From Arthrobacter_E sp041360795 (lineage in GTDB: Bacteria; Actinomycetota; Actinomycetes; Actinomycetales; Micrococcaceae), in assembly GCF_041360795.1 (NCBI RefSeq), contig NZ_JBFUPW010000004.1, positions 124,001-188,000 of the forward strand: DNA of 64,000 bases, written 5' to 3'. The translations under genes and the position numbers were made by a program. The notes below the pieces were generated by a model. It ran no database searches. It saw nothing but the letters and a program-made list of their open reading frames with translations, and had not been told where the DNA came from. Below, piece after piece: positions 41,419-51,041 of the stretch (the stretch's first letter is position 1; each line of letters opens with the position of its first letter).

Positions 41419-41739
41419 GTGATTCTCAATTCAGGTGAAGGGCCGTCAGCCCCACGACGTGCGCGGCAGCGTCGGGGTCGGGCCCGGAAAGTGGTTCGCC
41501 AGGGCCCTCGGGCCCCGCTGTATTAGCACTTGGAGGGATCCCGGCTCGGCGGAATCCCCTCGGTATTCTCCCACGACACACGAGACCGGCGCAGAGTGGG
41601 CGCGGGCTCCGGCACCTACCGGGCTGCGCGGCCCCGCCCCCGATGGGCAGCGCTCCCCATGTCCCGTCCGTCGGCGTCGTAGTACGGTGACCACAAACCC
41701 GGCGATCAGACGCCGAGGCGACGAACCCCCGGAGACGAC
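41419..41739. other. divergent upstream region of yhhQ and the WXG100-lipase operon
   Basis: No gene is seen. On the minus strand TAATAC (41525-41520) could be the yhhQ -10, giving a leader of about 100 bases. GC-rich self-complementary runs such as GGGCCCTCGGGCCC occur in that leader. No known preQ1 riboswitch could be recognised by eye. Confidence 0.4.
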
Positions 41740-42612
41740 ATGACAGCCGCGATGACGGATCACTCGCTTGACCTGAATGTGCTCAGCTGGGCGCTCGCTG
41801 TGGAGAAGGCGTCCAGAGCCGCGAGCACGCAGCCCCCGGCGGAAACCCTGCCGGATCCGCTCGCGGCTCTCACCGACGACCAGCGGCAGGCGCTCGAAGC
41901 TGAGCTTCGCTCCGCGGGCCTCACGGACGACGACGGCGCCCTCACCCCGGACTGGCAGCAGACTCTGACGCGGGCGGCCGAAGCCCCGCTCACCCTCGAG
42001 CTGGTGGCGCGGAGTTCCGGCGTCTCAGTGCACTGCGACGTGAGCCTGGCCGGTGGCTCCGGACTGGCCCGGACCAGCTCGCGAACGGTGCGGGAGCTGC
42101 CGGACGGCACGGTCACCACCGAGACGGTCGGCGAGCGCATGGCCGTGACGGCGTTCTCCGAGGAATCGCTCTGGGCGGTCGTGTCTGCGGCACTGCCGGA
42201 CGTCCCCGAACTGACCTCCACCGCGATGCCCTCCGTCGACCGGGAGGAACGTCTCCCCGTCACGGCGTCGGAGCTGGCCGCGGTGAACGCCGCCACGCGG
42301 GCCACGGTGCAGCTGTCCGTGGCCGCCGGCCGGCAGATCGCCACCGGCATCCCGGACCCCGGTTCCCCGCTGTACCGCTCGGTGCACCTGTGGCTTCTGA
42401 CGGATCGCCTGTTCGAGGTGCGGACGACGCCCGCCCGGCAGGTGGACGGCAGCGGCGACGGTCAGGGCGGCGCGGGGGCCGCACCGGAGGGCCGGCCCGG
42501 CGTCGTGCTCATCCCGCAGGAACCCGGAACCCTGGCGCGGCAGCTGGTCTGGGATGTCCTCGGTGCTCAGCAGTTCCTGAGCAGCGCCGCGGAAGGCGGT
42601 GCGCGCTCATGA
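41740..42612 (+). CDS. hypothetical protein, possible EspG-like chaperone
   Basis: A 290-residue soluble protein from ATG 41740 with CGGAGACGAC before it. The order resembles EspG-type ESX chaperones: an LSWALAVEKAS opening, a helical part ending LRSAGLTDDDGALTPDWQQT, then a beta-rich half (LTLELVARSSGVSVHCDVSL). Homology is not clear from sequence alone. Its TGA overlaps the start of the WXG100-lipase gene by four bases, implying coupled synthesis and physical partnership. Confidence 0.55.
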   Translation: MTAAMTDHSLDLNVLSWALAVEKASRAASTQPPAETLPDPLAALTDDQRQALEAELRSAGLTDDDGALTPDWQQTLTRAAEAPLTLELVARSSGVSVHCDVSLAGGSGLARTSSRTVRELPDGTVTTETVGERMAVTAFSEESLWAVVSAALPDVPELTSTAMPSVDREERLPVTASELAAVNAATRATVQLSVAAGRQIATGIPDPGSPLYRSVHLWLLTDRLFEVRTTPARQVDGSGDGQGGAGAAPEGRPGVVLIPQEPGTLARQLVWDVLGAQQFLSSAAEGGARS

Positions 42613-44003
42613 GCCTGTTCGGAATGGACGTGGAGCAGGGCAAGACTTTCGGCAAGAAGCTCGACCAGGGCGCCGACCGGCTGGCGCAGCTCAGCAAGGA
42701 CATCAGCTCCTCACTCGCTTCCTCTCCCTGGAAGGGGCCCGATGCGGACGGTTTCAAGAGCGAGTGGAACGGCCACCGGCACACGCTCACCGCGGCGTCG
42801 CACGCCCTGCACGCCGCGGCCCGGACCATGCGCGAGCAGGTCCGCGAGCAGGAGGTGGCCAGTAAGAACGCCGGCGACGGCCGGCCGCACGGCGGGGGCG
42901 GCGGGAATCCGTTCGAGCAGGCGTGGAACTGGGTCATCAACGACTCCCACTCCCCCGTGCACAACGTGGTCTCGGCGCTGAGCCAGGAGGCGTCGGCGCT
43001 CGGGAACTTCGGGCACATGGCGTGGAACTCCCTGATCCACGGCGAGCCGCCGTCGCTCACCGAGCTGGTCGCTGGAGGGACGCTCCTGGTGGGGTCCACC
43101 CTGAATCTCGCGGCCACCACCAATACGCTCGGCCTCGCCAACCCGCATCTCTTCGACGACGGCACCCCCTACGCCGGGGATCCGCAGTTCGTGGGCGTCT
43201 ACGATCCGGCGTACCACGGCAAGCAGCCCCCGCTGATCGACGGACATCAGAACACCCCGCTGCCGACCAACCTGGCCAACATCCTCCGCGGGGTCACCGC
43301 CACGTACGACGACACCGGGAAGTCAGGCGTCCCGGACAACGCCGTCCGCATCACGGCGGTCGACAAGGGCGACGGGCCGGCATACATCGTCAGCATCCCC
43401 GGAACGCAGAACTGGAACCCGCTGTCCGGTTCGGACCCCATGGACCTCACCGGAAACCTCGAGACCGCCTCGGGCGACCTCTCCACCATGAGTCAGGCCG
43501 TGCGGCTCGCCATGGAGAACGCCGGCATCCCCGAGGGAGCCCCCGTCATGCTCGTCGGCCACTCGCAGGGCGGCATGACTGCGGCGGCCCTCGCCGCCGA
43601 TTCGGGGTTCCGGGACCGGTTCAACCTCACGAACGTCGTCACGTACGGTTCGCCGGTGGACTCCACCCACATCCCGGACAGCGTCAACACCCTGGAGATC
43701 CAGCACGCGAACGACGTGGTGCCACAGCTCGATCTGGGGAACGCGAAGCCCATCGGCCCCGTGCTCCTGCCCTGGACGAGGGACAACAGCGGCACCGTGG
43801 TCACCCTCCCGAATCCCCCCGGGTCTGGTCCGTTCGACGCCAAGGGCAACCACGACTTCAACAACTACGCGAATTCGGTGGAGCGCTATGCGAACACCTC
43901 CGACCTCTCCTCTTACCAGAACGACCCCTCGACCCAGCGCTTCATCACCGACGATCTCAGCCAGGTGAGTTCGACGGTGTCCAACATCGGCCGGAGACAA
44001 TGA
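42609..44003 (+). CDS. WXG100-like N-terminus fused to an alpha/beta-hydrolase (lipase)
   Basis: A 464-residue protein. Residues 1-85 form a WXG100-like helical hairpin with the turn SPWKGPDADGF (W41, G43). A Gly-rich linker (about 93-100) and a middle region follow. Residues 240-460 are a lipase-type alpha/beta-hydrolase with nucleophile S319 in LVGHSQGGMTAAALA; D and H candidates lie in HANDVVPQLD and GNHDFNNY. It looks like a cargo of a type VII-like secretion route. No secretion core genes are in the window. Confidence 0.75.
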   Translation: MSLFGMDVEQGKTFGKKLDQGADRLAQLSKDISSSLASSPWKGPDADGFKSEWNGHRHTLTAASHALHAAARTMREQVREQEVASKNAGDGRPHGGGGGNPFEQAWNWVINDSHSPVHNVVSALSQEASALGNFGHMAWNSLIHGEPPSLTELVAGGTLLVGSTLNLAATTNTLGLANPHLFDDGTPYAGDPQFVGVYDPAYHGKQPPLIDGHQNTPLPTNLANILRGVTATYDDTGKSGVPDNAVRITAVDKGDGPAYIVSIPGTQNWNPLSGSDPMDLTGNLETASGDLSTMSQAVRLAMENAGIPEGAPVMLVGHSQGGMTAAALAADSGFRDRFNLTNVVTYGSPVDSTHIPDSVNTLEIQHANDVVPQLDLGNAKPIGPVLLPWTRDNSGTVVTLPNPPGSGPFDAKGNHDFNNYANSVERYANTSDLSSYQNDPSTQRFITDDLSQVSSTVSNIGRRQ

Positions 44004-44007
44004 ACCC

Positions 44008-44436
44008 ATGAGAAGACTGAAACTGATCCTGCTCGCGGGAACTCTGATCGCGCTGCTCAGCGCGTGCACGGGCGGGGCGAAGCAGGACGACGGCGCGCTG
44101 GCTCAGAAGTACAAGGCCTCCGTCGCGTCGCTCCCGCACGTCTCCTCGGTGGACAGCCAGTACTCGACCAAACAGGGCATGGGCCGGACCGGCACCGTCG
44201 ACATCAAGGCGGACACGAGCGACGACGCCGCGCTGAAGGAGCTCATGCGGCAGGCCTTCCCGGCGATCGTGAAAGCCGCGGACGGCGACCCCGAAGCGTC
44301 ATTGACGATCCTGGTGACCGCTGCGGACGGCTCGGGCTCCTACTCGCCGACCGTGCTCGGCTATTCGGGCGGGAACACCCTCAGCAGCTACCGAGAGTTC
44401 CTCAAGGCCAACCCGAACCCCGGCATCGCGGGCTGA
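44008..44436 (+). CDS. small lipoprotein, last gene of the WXG100-lipase operon
   Basis: A 142-residue protein with a lipoprotein signal: MRRLKLILLAGTLIALLSAC, lipobox LLSAC with C20. The mature domain is small and alpha/beta (VSSVDSQYSTKQGMGRTGTV, ALKELMRQAFPAIVKAADGD). It begins four bases after the lipase stop. Anchored outside the membrane, it could protect against or assist the lipase. This is inference; no immunity family was recognised. Confidence 0.7.
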   Translation: MRRLKLILLAGTLIALLSACTGGAKQDDGALAQKYKASVASLPHVSSVDSQYSTKQGMGRTGTVDIKADTSDDAALKELMRQAFPAIVKAADGDPEASLTILVTAADGSGSYSPTVLGYSGGNTLSSYREFLKANPNPGIAG

Positions 44437-44560
44437 CGCAGCGGCGGACACGACGCGCGTCGAGGGTCAGAGGGCGCCTGCCCGTCTGACTCATCGCCGT
44501 CGTCGTCCCCTGTCCACCCGCACAACGCGAGCGGGTGGCGCGCAGTGGGAGGATGGTGCC

Positions 44561-45409
44561 ATGACGTCGACCGAACTGCATTCCGAATCCCCCGCCATCG
44601 CGCTGACCATCGCCGGTTCCGAGGCGACCGGCGGCGCGGGTGCCCAGGCCGATCTGAAGACCTTCCAGGAACTGGGCGTCTTCGGCATCGTGAACCTGAC
44701 CTGCATCGTCTCCTTCGACCCGAAGGACAACTGGAACCACCGCTTCGTGCCGGTGGACCAGCAGGTCATCGCCGACCAGCTCGAGGCGACGACGGCGGCC
44801 TACGGTCCCGAGTCGGGCGCCGGGAGCGTGCTGGACACCGTCAAGATCGGCATGCTGGGCAGCCCCGCCACGATCTCCACGGTCGAGACGGCGCTCCAGG
44901 GCGGCGGATTCCGGAACATCGTGCTGGACCCCGTGCTGATCTGCAAGGGCCAGGAACCGGGCCATGCCCTGGACACCGACCAGGCGCTCAAGGCCCAGAT
45001 CCTGCCGCTGGCCACCTTCGTCACCCCGAACCACTTCGAGTCCGAATCGCTCTCCGGCATGACCATCTCCACGGTCGATGACCTCGTGGAGGCCGCGAAG
45101 AAGATCCACGCCCTCAGCGGCGCCGCCGTGCTGGCCAAGGGCGGCGTGCGCCTGGCCGGTGACGCCGCCGTCGACGTCTTCTACGACGGCGAGACCCTGG
45201 AGATCCTGTCCGAACCCAAGGTGGGGGACGTCGCCGTCTCCGGCGCCGGCTGCTCGCTGGCCGCCGCCGTGACGGCCGAGCTGGCCAAGGGCGCCACTCC
45301 GCTCGAAGCCGCGCGCACCGCCAAGGCCTTCGTGACCCGTGGCATCGAGAACCGCGTGGCCTCCGGAGCCCCCTTCACCGCACTCTGGCAGGGCGGCGCC
45401 GGCGCCTGA
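44561..45409 (+). CDS. pyridoxal/HMP kinase (PdxK-ThiD family)
   Basis: A 282-residue ribokinase-like kinase from ATG 44561, with GGGAGG upstream. ALTIAGSEATGGAGAQADLK is the ThiD/PdxK signature. The C-terminal anion hole and catalytic base region reads VSGAGCSLAAAVTAELAKG, where the usual GTGD is replaced by GAGC. That replacement is typical of Firmicute-type PdxK/ThiD2 enzymes that phosphorylate pyridoxal and HMP. No thiamine or B6 genes adjoin it. Confidence 0.82.
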   Translation: MTSTELHSESPAIALTIAGSEATGGAGAQADLKTFQELGVFGIVNLTCIVSFDPKDNWNHRFVPVDQQVIADQLEATTAAYGPESGAGSVLDTVKIGMLGSPATISTVETALQGGGFRNIVLDPVLICKGQEPGHALDTDQALKAQILPLATFVTPNHFESESLSGMTISTVDDLVEAAKKIHALSGAAVLAKGGVRLAGDAAVDVFYDGETLEILSEPKVGDVAVSGAGCSLAAAVTAELAKGATPLEAARTAKAFVTRGIENRVASGAPFTALWQGGAGA

Positions 45410-45425
45410 CCCCGGCCCACCCCTC

Positions 45426-45486
45426 CGCGAGAGAACAGATGGCGCCCCTACCCGGCCTGGGTAGGGGCGCCATCTGTTCTCTCGCG
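45426..45486. terminator. 28-bp perfect inverted repeat between convergent genes
   Basis: Arms 45426-45453 and 45459-45486 are exact reverse complements with a 5-base loop (GGCCT). The outer end is CGCGAGAGAAC. It lies 16 bases after the kinase stop and 25 bases before the SRPBCC gene end on the other strand, fitting a bidirectional terminator. Confidence 0.85.
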
Positions 45487-45510
45487 TGGGGAGGCGTGGG
45501 GAGGAGCCGT

Positions 45511-45993
45511 CTAGGAGCTGGTCACGACCTCGTTGAGGCTCGCGAGGCCCGATTCGAAGTCCTTGCCCACCATCTTGTCCATGTTGAACAGCTTCGCGAA
45601 GATCTTGGAGAACAGCGTCTTGTTCTCGCCGCTCATGGTCCAGGTGACCTTGGTGCCGTCGCCCTCCGGCACGAACGTGAAGAGGGTGTGGTTCTCGTTC
45701 TTGAAGGGCTTGAGGAAGTTGAGGCGGATGTCGATGGAACCGGAGCCGTCGGTGCTGCCGGCAGGTTCGGTCACGCCCTCGATCAGCATGGCGCCCGCCC
45801 CCGCCTTCTTCCCCTCCCACGAGTATGCCGCGCCGCGGCCGGACTCGGGGCCGCTGTAGTTCTTGGTCATCGCCGGGTCGAGCTTCTCCCAGGGCGACCA
45901 GGCGCCCCAGAGGTGGAAGTTGTTGACGTGGGCGAAGACGTCCTGGGGCGCGGCCTGGATGAAGGCGCTGCGGGTGACGGCGAAGGTGCTCAT
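45511..45993 (-). CDS. SRPBCC family protein
   Basis: A 160-residue START-like protein: TFAVTRSAFIQAAPQDVFAH, VNNFHLWGAWSPWEKLDPAM, then EGDGTKVTWTMSGENKTLFS and a long C-terminal helix. It matches polyketide cyclase/Coq10-like SRPBCC domains with a large hydrophobic pocket. The ligand is unknown. It is monocistronic, and the type III R-M operon ends about 300 bases upstream. Confidence 0.83.
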   Translation of the reverse strand: MSTFAVTRSAFIQAAPQDVFAHVNNFHLWGAWSPWEKLDPAMTKNYSGPESGRGAAYSWEGKKAGAGAMLIEGVTEPAGSTDGSGSIDIRLNFLKPFKNENHTLFTFVPEGDGTKVTWTMSGENKTLFSKIFAKLFNMDKMVGKDFESGLASLNEVVTSS

Positions 45994-46298
45994 GCGTTCA
46001 GCTTAAGCCCCGCCACGAGCGCCGTCACGGGTGTTGTCGCCCCGTGACCAGGATGGCCCGCGACGCCGGCGCGCCCGCCGCCGTCGAACGCCGACGCTGC
46101 CTTCCGCCGAACACCACCGCTGCCTGCCGCTGCGTCAGCGCAGCGGCCAGAGCAGGGCCCGGATCCCTCCGTCCGGTTGCTCCGGGACGGGCGGCGGCCA
46201 GGGGGAACCACCACCGCACACCCGGTCTCCTGCCGGCAGTCCGGGCCAGCTCGCACTTCCGGACGGACCACTTCTGAACGGATCCACCGCTCCCCCTC
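45994..46298. other. gene-free region beside the restriction-modification genes
   Basis: About 305 bases with only high-GC shadow frames. No promoter for a downstream gene other than the SRPBCC gene is expected here. It marks one edge of the R-M block. Confidence 0.4.
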
Positions 46299-49010
46299 TC
46301 AGATCTCCGAGGCGTCGACCACCGGCGCCTCGTACCGCACCCCGAGGGCCGCGAAGTGCGCCCGCCCGCAGGCCATCTTCCGCTGTTCCTCCGGCCGCAG
46401 AGCATCCAGCCGGTGCGTGGACTTGGTCTCCGCCACCACGGCGACGTCCCGCATTTGCCCGTCCCTGAGCTCCATCTTGAGGACCGCCCAGTCCGGGTTG
46501 TACCCGCCCACCGGGGTGGGGATCCGGAACCGCGGCGGGAGCTTGAGGAACAGTTTCACGTCACCGTCCACGTCCCCATCGGCGAAGCGGTCGTCCAGCC
46601 CGCGCGCGAAGTCCCGCTCCACCTCGGAGTCGACCCGGACGTAGCTCACGATCGACCCCTCCACGCCCACCAGGTGCCGCGCGTCGGCCTCGCCGTCCAG
46701 GTCCCGCAGGATCTCCAGTGGCCACTCGGCGTGTTCCGGCCCGTCCACCCGGTGGTAGCGGATGCCCTGGACCATGAGCGCCCGACGGGACTCGTTGATG
46801 ACCCGCACCAGCAGATCCAGCACCGCCTGCGGGTTGACGGTCAGCTCCTCCGCCCGGCCCGACGCCGTGACGATGCCCGCGAGCGTGGCACGGGTGAGGC
46901 CGGTCTCCCGCTGCAGATGCCCCAGGACGTCGGGGATCCGCGGCGCCGCGTTCACCTGCCCGGCCTCCTGGAATCCGTGCACCATGCGCGCGTCCACCCC
47001 GCCTGCGGCCCCCGGACCGCCCCGCGTCATCCCGAGCACCGCGTCACCGACCACGAGCCGCGGCGCCTGGACGGCGGGTTCCCGCCGGAGCCGCTCGACG
47101 ACGTCGGCCCGGAGCGCTCCGGCGTCCAAGCTCACCTCGTACCGCGTCCGCGGGTTGATGCTCCGCCACAGCGCGCGGAAGGCCGGGTCGTCCGCGAGCG
47201 CGGTGAGCTCCGGAACCTCGACGTGCACCTGGGCGCGCTGATCGCGGATGCGGCCGCCGTCGAACGTCACGCCGGTCTCCTCCTCGATCTCCGCCTGCAG
47301 GGCGCGCGCGAAGTCGTCGTAGTGCTCATTGGCGATGACCGTGAGCCGGTTGACCGCGGGGTCGAAGCAGCGCTCGCCGTTCTCGTGCACCGGGAGGCGG
47401 AGGCCGCGCCCGATCTCCTGCCGCTTCCGGTCCACGGACACCGATTCGTTGAGGGTGCAGATCTGGAAGACGTTGGGGTTGTCCCAGCCCTCGCGCAGCG
47501 CCGAGTGGCTGAAGATGAACCGCCGCGGGTTGCCGTGCTCCAGAAGCTTCGTCTTGTCCCGCATGATCTCGTCGTACGCGGTCTGGTCATCCGCGGTCGT
47601 GCCCGACGTGTCGCGGGGCCGTCCGGCACGGTCCGTGGCGAAGTACCCGGTGTGGACCGCGTCCACCTCGGGCAGGCTCAGCTCGGCGAACCGTGGCTGC
47701 GTGGAAAGCTCCGTGTACGCCTCTTCGAACCAGCGGCGGATCTTCGGCTCGTGGTCACCGCCGCCGGTGTAGTTCGCGACCCGGTCGATGAACACCACGG
47801 ACAGCACTTTGACCCGGCGGCCCGGCTCCGGGAATTTCCGGCGCAGCAGCACCTCGTGCTGCAGATGGCTCTCCACAGTGGACCTGAGCTGGGCTTTCAT
47901 GAGGGAATCCCGGTCCACCCCGGTCCGCTCCCCGACGCGGAGCACACGGTCGTTGGCGAAGACCACCTCACCGGTGTCCGCGCGGATGTCCTCCACGACC
48001 CAGGAGGCATACCGTTCCAGGCCTCCCGAGAGTCTCTGGAGATCCTGACCGGCCCGGTCCAGCCGCACGGCCTTCCGCACCACCCCGTCCCCGGCCCGGA
48101 CCTCGATCTCGGCCGTGGCGCTCACGCCGTCCCGTCCCGCGTCGACGGCTCGCAGCAGGATCCCGGCCCGATTGGGGTCGTGCTCCTGCAGGACGGAGCG
48201 GACCACGATCTGCTTGACCAGGCCCAGGTCGTACGCCCGCACCGGGTCCAGGGTGTACAGCTGGTGGTGACGGTCCTTGTGGGTGGCGGAGTACCGGAGC
48301 GTGAAGAGCGGCCTCAGCTGCCGCAGCGCTTCCTTGCTCTTCCGGCTCTCCATCTTCTGCGGTTCGTCGAGGATGACGATCGGCCGGGTCTCCGCGAGCA
48401 GGCTGATGCCCCGGCCCAGCCCTTCGAGGTCCTTGTAGAGGACGTTCCCGGCCTTGTTGAAGGACGCCAGGGTCATGATCAGGACCTTGAGTTCGCTGTC
48501 CCGGTTGAAGCTGCGGATCCTGCTGATGTCCTTCGAGTCGTAGACCCAGGCGTCGAGGCTCTGATGGTCGAAGAGCTCCGCGAAATGTCCGTCCATCGCG
48601 CGGAGGCTCTGCAGCACGCCCTCGCGGATCGCGACGGACGGCACCACGATGATGAACTTCCGCCACCCGTACCGTTCCCGGAGCTGCCGGATGGTGCGGA
48701 GGTAGACGTAGGTCTTGCCGGTGCCGGTCTCCATCTCCACGCTGAAATCGAGCGACGCCAGCGACTCGTCCCGGGCGTCCTCCGGGACGAAGTTCTCCGC
48801 CCGGCCCTGCACGGCGCGAAGGTTCTCCAGGATCTGCTCCGGCGGAATCGCCAGCCGGTTCCCCACCCCGCCGCCGGAGAACAGCACGCCCTCCTCCTCG
48901 AGCGCGGTGCCGAAGGACCCCTGGGCGAGCGGCTGCCCGCTGAACAGCTCGACGACGGCGTCCACCGCCGCGAGCTGGTGCGGCTGGGTGGCGTCGAAGG
49001 TGAGTTCCAT
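46299..49010 (-). CDS. res: type III restriction endonuclease subunit (Res)
   Basis: A 903-residue protein from ATG 49010. Superfamily 2 helicase motifs are clear: motif I METGTGKTYVYLRTI (residues 93-107), DEPQ box ILDEPQKM (213-220), and downstream FSHSALREGWDNPNVFQIC plus IGRGLRLPVHENG for motifs V/VI. The C-terminus carries a PD-(D/E)xK-type nuclease: NPDWAVLKM, then VAETKSTH. It cleaves DNA together with Mod. It lies 77 bases after the mod stop on the same strand. Confidence 0.93.
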   Translation of the reverse strand: MELTFDATQPHQLAAVDAVVELFSGQPLAQGSFGTALEEEGVLFSGGGVGNRLAIPPEQILENLRAVQGRAENFVPEDARDESLASLDFSVEMETGTGKTYVYLRTIRQLRERYGWRKFIIVVPSVAIREGVLQSLRAMDGHFAELFDHQSLDAWVYDSKDISRIRSFNRDSELKVLIMTLASFNKAGNVLYKDLEGLGRGISLLAETRPIVILDEPQKMESRKSKEALRQLRPLFTLRYSATHKDRHHQLYTLDPVRAYDLGLVKQIVVRSVLQEHDPNRAGILLRAVDAGRDGVSATAEIEVRAGDGVVRKAVRLDRAGQDLQRLSGGLERYASWVVEDIRADTGEVVFANDRVLRVGERTGVDRDSLMKAQLRSTVESHLQHEVLLRRKFPEPGRRVKVLSVVFIDRVANYTGGGDHEPKIRRWFEEAYTELSTQPRFAELSLPEVDAVHTGYFATDRAGRPRDTSGTTADDQTAYDEIMRDKTKLLEHGNPRRFIFSHSALREGWDNPNVFQICTLNESVSVDRKRQEIGRGLRLPVHENGERCFDPAVNRLTVIANEHYDDFARALQAEIEEETGVTFDGGRIRDQRAQVHVEVPELTALADDPAFRALWRSINPRTRYEVSLDAGALRADVVERLRREPAVQAPRLVVGDAVLGMTRGGPGAAGGVDARMVHGFQEAGQVNAAPRIPDVLGHLQRETGLTRATLAGIVTASGRAEELTVNPQAVLDLLVRVINESRRALMVQGIRYHRVDGPEHAEWPLEILRDLDGEADARHLVGVEGSIVSYVRVDSEVERDFARGLDDRFADGDVDGDVKLFLKLPPRFRIPTPVGGYNPDWAVLKMELRDGQMRDVAVVAETKSTHRLDALRPEEQRKMACGRAHFAALGVRYEAPVVDASEI

Positions 49011-49087
49011 GGGCTTCTTTCTGAAAGGTCGGGGCGGGTGCGGGGCGGGTGGTGCGGCTCCCGAGTGAAATCGTCGCCGCCGCACGC

Positions 49088-50932
49088 CTACACCGTCCGG
49101 AGCGCGTGGTCCCGGTCGGGGTCGGTCTCTCCACGGCGGGCGGCGAAGCGGAGGCGGGCGTTGAGCTTGAGCGAGTCGTCCTCGCCGAACGCCGAATCCA
49201 ACAGGAAGATCTGCCGCGGGGCCGGCTCGAGGTCCAGGAGTGCCTCGATGAAATCCGGGGTGATCCTCCGGGCCGCGCTCACTGCGACCGCTCCGCCCTC
49301 CGCAAGGACCACCACTTCACCGGCCAGCGGCAGGACCTCCAGGGACGTGTCCAGGCGGACACCCGCCTTGAGGAGGATTTCGTGAACGATCTGTTCGTCC
49401 GTGGCCGACGCTTCGACGTTGTCCACGAACACCTCCAGATCCTCCCCGAGCAGGGTGCTCGTCTCCGGGGACCACTCCCGGAAATGCGAAGCACTCAGCC
49501 GGAAGGCCCGGAAACCGGTGTCGCCGGGGACGGAATCGGTGTCGGCCCCCGATCTCAGCAGGCGTCCAGCTCGCCGCACACGCTCCCGGGTGACGGCGGC
49601 CAGGGTGGGGAACCCGGGCTGACCGGACTCCTCGGGAAGCTGGACGAGCAGGAAGCGGCGGTCGCCGCCGTCGTCGGCGTTCTGCCGGAGGACCGCCTCG
49701 GCCGTCGTGCCGGAGCCGGCGAAGAAGTCGAGCACCAGGTCACCGCCATTCGGCGACGTGGCGGCGCGGACGAGCTGCTGCACGAAGTCCACGGGCTTCG
49801 GATAGTCGAAGGCGCCGTCCAGGCCGAGTCGTTCCAGATCCTTGCGGCCCTGTTCGGAGAGGACCTTCACGATCGAGTAGAGCTTGGAGGAGGCCTCCCG
49901 GACGGGGGTGCGCTTCGCAACGGCGTGCTTGCCGTCGCCCCAGGGCAGGAGGAAGAGCTCCCCACGGGCGATCCGCTCGTCCACCTCCCGCTTCTTGGCC
50001 TCGCCCTTGTACTCGACGAGCTCCTCGTAGAGGCAGCGGCGTTCCACCCCCGGTTCGTACTTGCCGAACGTCTTGCGGATCACGTCGTCATCGACCAGGT
50101 ACCGCACGCCGTCGATCTCCTCGACCCGGCCCTGGACCACCTTGTCCCGGCGCAACGGCGGCAGGCTCCGCAGGGACTTCGCCACGACGAGCGCGTAGTC
50201 GTGGCCGCGCACCACGTGCCGGGCGTTGCCCCCACCCTTGGCCCGCTGATGGATCAGGGTGGCGACGAAGTTCTCCGAGCCGAAGATCTCGTCCACCAGG
50301 TGGCGGAGGGAGGCCAGCTCGCCGTCGTCGATGGAGACGATCAGGGCGCCGTCCTCGGCCAGCAGGCTCCGCGCCAGCACGAGCCGCGGGTACATCATGC
50401 TCAGCCAGTCCGAGTGGAACCGGCCCGAGGTCTCCCGGTTGGCCGAGGTGCGGAACCCCTGGCCGTCCACCTGCCCGGAGCGCCGGAGATACGCCGCAGT
50501 GGGCTCGGCGAAGTCGTCCTCGTAGATGAAGTCATGGCCGGTGTTGTAGGGAGGATCCAGATAGATGAGCTTGACGCTGCCGTAGTACGGCTTCTGCAGG
50601 AGCTTGAGGACTTCGAGATTCTCCCCCTCGACGACGGCGTTCCGGGTGCCGGCCCAGCCGACGGACTCGTGGCGCAGCGGGTCCAGCGTGCCCGTGGACG
50701 GCCGCTGCGCCAGCCGGATCGCCTCACGCTTGCCGGGCCAGCTGAGCCCGTAGCGTTCCTGAGGCTCGTCGGCGCCCAGGGTGGGGACGGCGTCGCCGAG
50801 CAGGACGCGCAGCCGCGCGAGGTCCACGGCGCCGTCCGCGAAGGCTTCCGGGAAGAGCTCCCTCAGGTCCGCGACGCGATCCGGGCGGCGCTCCCCCGCA
50901 AGCTCCTCGACCGTCCGGATTCCATCCGGCAT
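49088..50932 (-). CDS. mod: type III DNA methyltransferase subunit (Mod)
   Basis: A 614-residue N6-adenine methyltransferase from ATG 50932, behind GGGAGGAGAA. Motif IV is DPPYNTGHDF at 126-135. The SAM motif I lies later (LVLDFFAGSGTTAEAVLRQN), the beta-class order typical of type III Mod proteins. The central region between them (about 190-430) contains the target recognition domain. The recognised site cannot be read from sequence. Expression is divergent from the XRE gene, with 109 bases between the starts. Confidence 0.93.
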   Translation of the reverse strand: MPDGIRTVEELAGERRPDRVADLRELFPEAFADGAVDLARLRVLLGDAVPTLGADEPQERYGLSWPGKREAIRLAQRPSTGTLDPLRHESVGWAGTRNAVVEGENLEVLKLLQKPYYGSVKLIYLDPPYNTGHDFIYEDDFAEPTAAYLRRSGQVDGQGFRTSANRETSGRFHSDWLSMMYPRLVLARSLLAEDGALIVSIDDGELASLRHLVDEIFGSENFVATLIHQRAKGGGNARHVVRGHDYALVVAKSLRSLPPLRRDKVVQGRVEEIDGVRYLVDDDVIRKTFGKYEPGVERRCLYEELVEYKGEAKKREVDERIARGELFLLPWGDGKHAVAKRTPVREASSKLYSIVKVLSEQGRKDLERLGLDGAFDYPKPVDFVQQLVRAATSPNGGDLVLDFFAGSGTTAEAVLRQNADDGGDRRFLLVQLPEESGQPGFPTLAAVTRERVRRAGRLLRSGADTDSVPGDTGFRAFRLSASHFREWSPETSTLLGEDLEVFVDNVEASATDEQIVHEILLKAGVRLDTSLEVLPLAGEVVVLAEGGAVAVSAARRITPDFIEALLDLEPAPRQIFLLDSAFGEDDSLKLNARLRFAARRGETDPDRDHALRTV

Positions 50933-50991
50933 CCCGTTCTCCTCCCTGTTGGACCGTTGCAAACAGTCACAGTGATCGATTTCGCACACTA

Positions 50992-51009
50992 TGACAGTTA
51001 TACATGTCA
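50992..51009. promoter_or_regulatory. operator candidate between mod and the XRE gene
   Basis: TGACA (50992-50996) and TGTCA (51005-51009) form an inverted repeat with an 8-base spacer in an AT-rich stretch between the two starts. Other ACAGT/AGTCAC half-sites occur just upstream. It could be the binding site of the XRE protein controlling both directions. Confidence 0.4.
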
Positions 51010-51041
51010 CGAACAGGGGCTTTCTACTCTGTCATTGATGG

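Noticed and set aside
41419..41739. preQ1 riboswitch upstream of yhhQ
   Set aside because: No recognisable aptamer or conserved loop could be seen; only GC-rich self-complementary runs.
46356..49385. A 1009-codon frame antisense to res
   Set aside because: Composition is the typical Arg/Val/Gly-rich antisense of a GC-rich gene; the minus-strand frame has all restriction helicase motifs.
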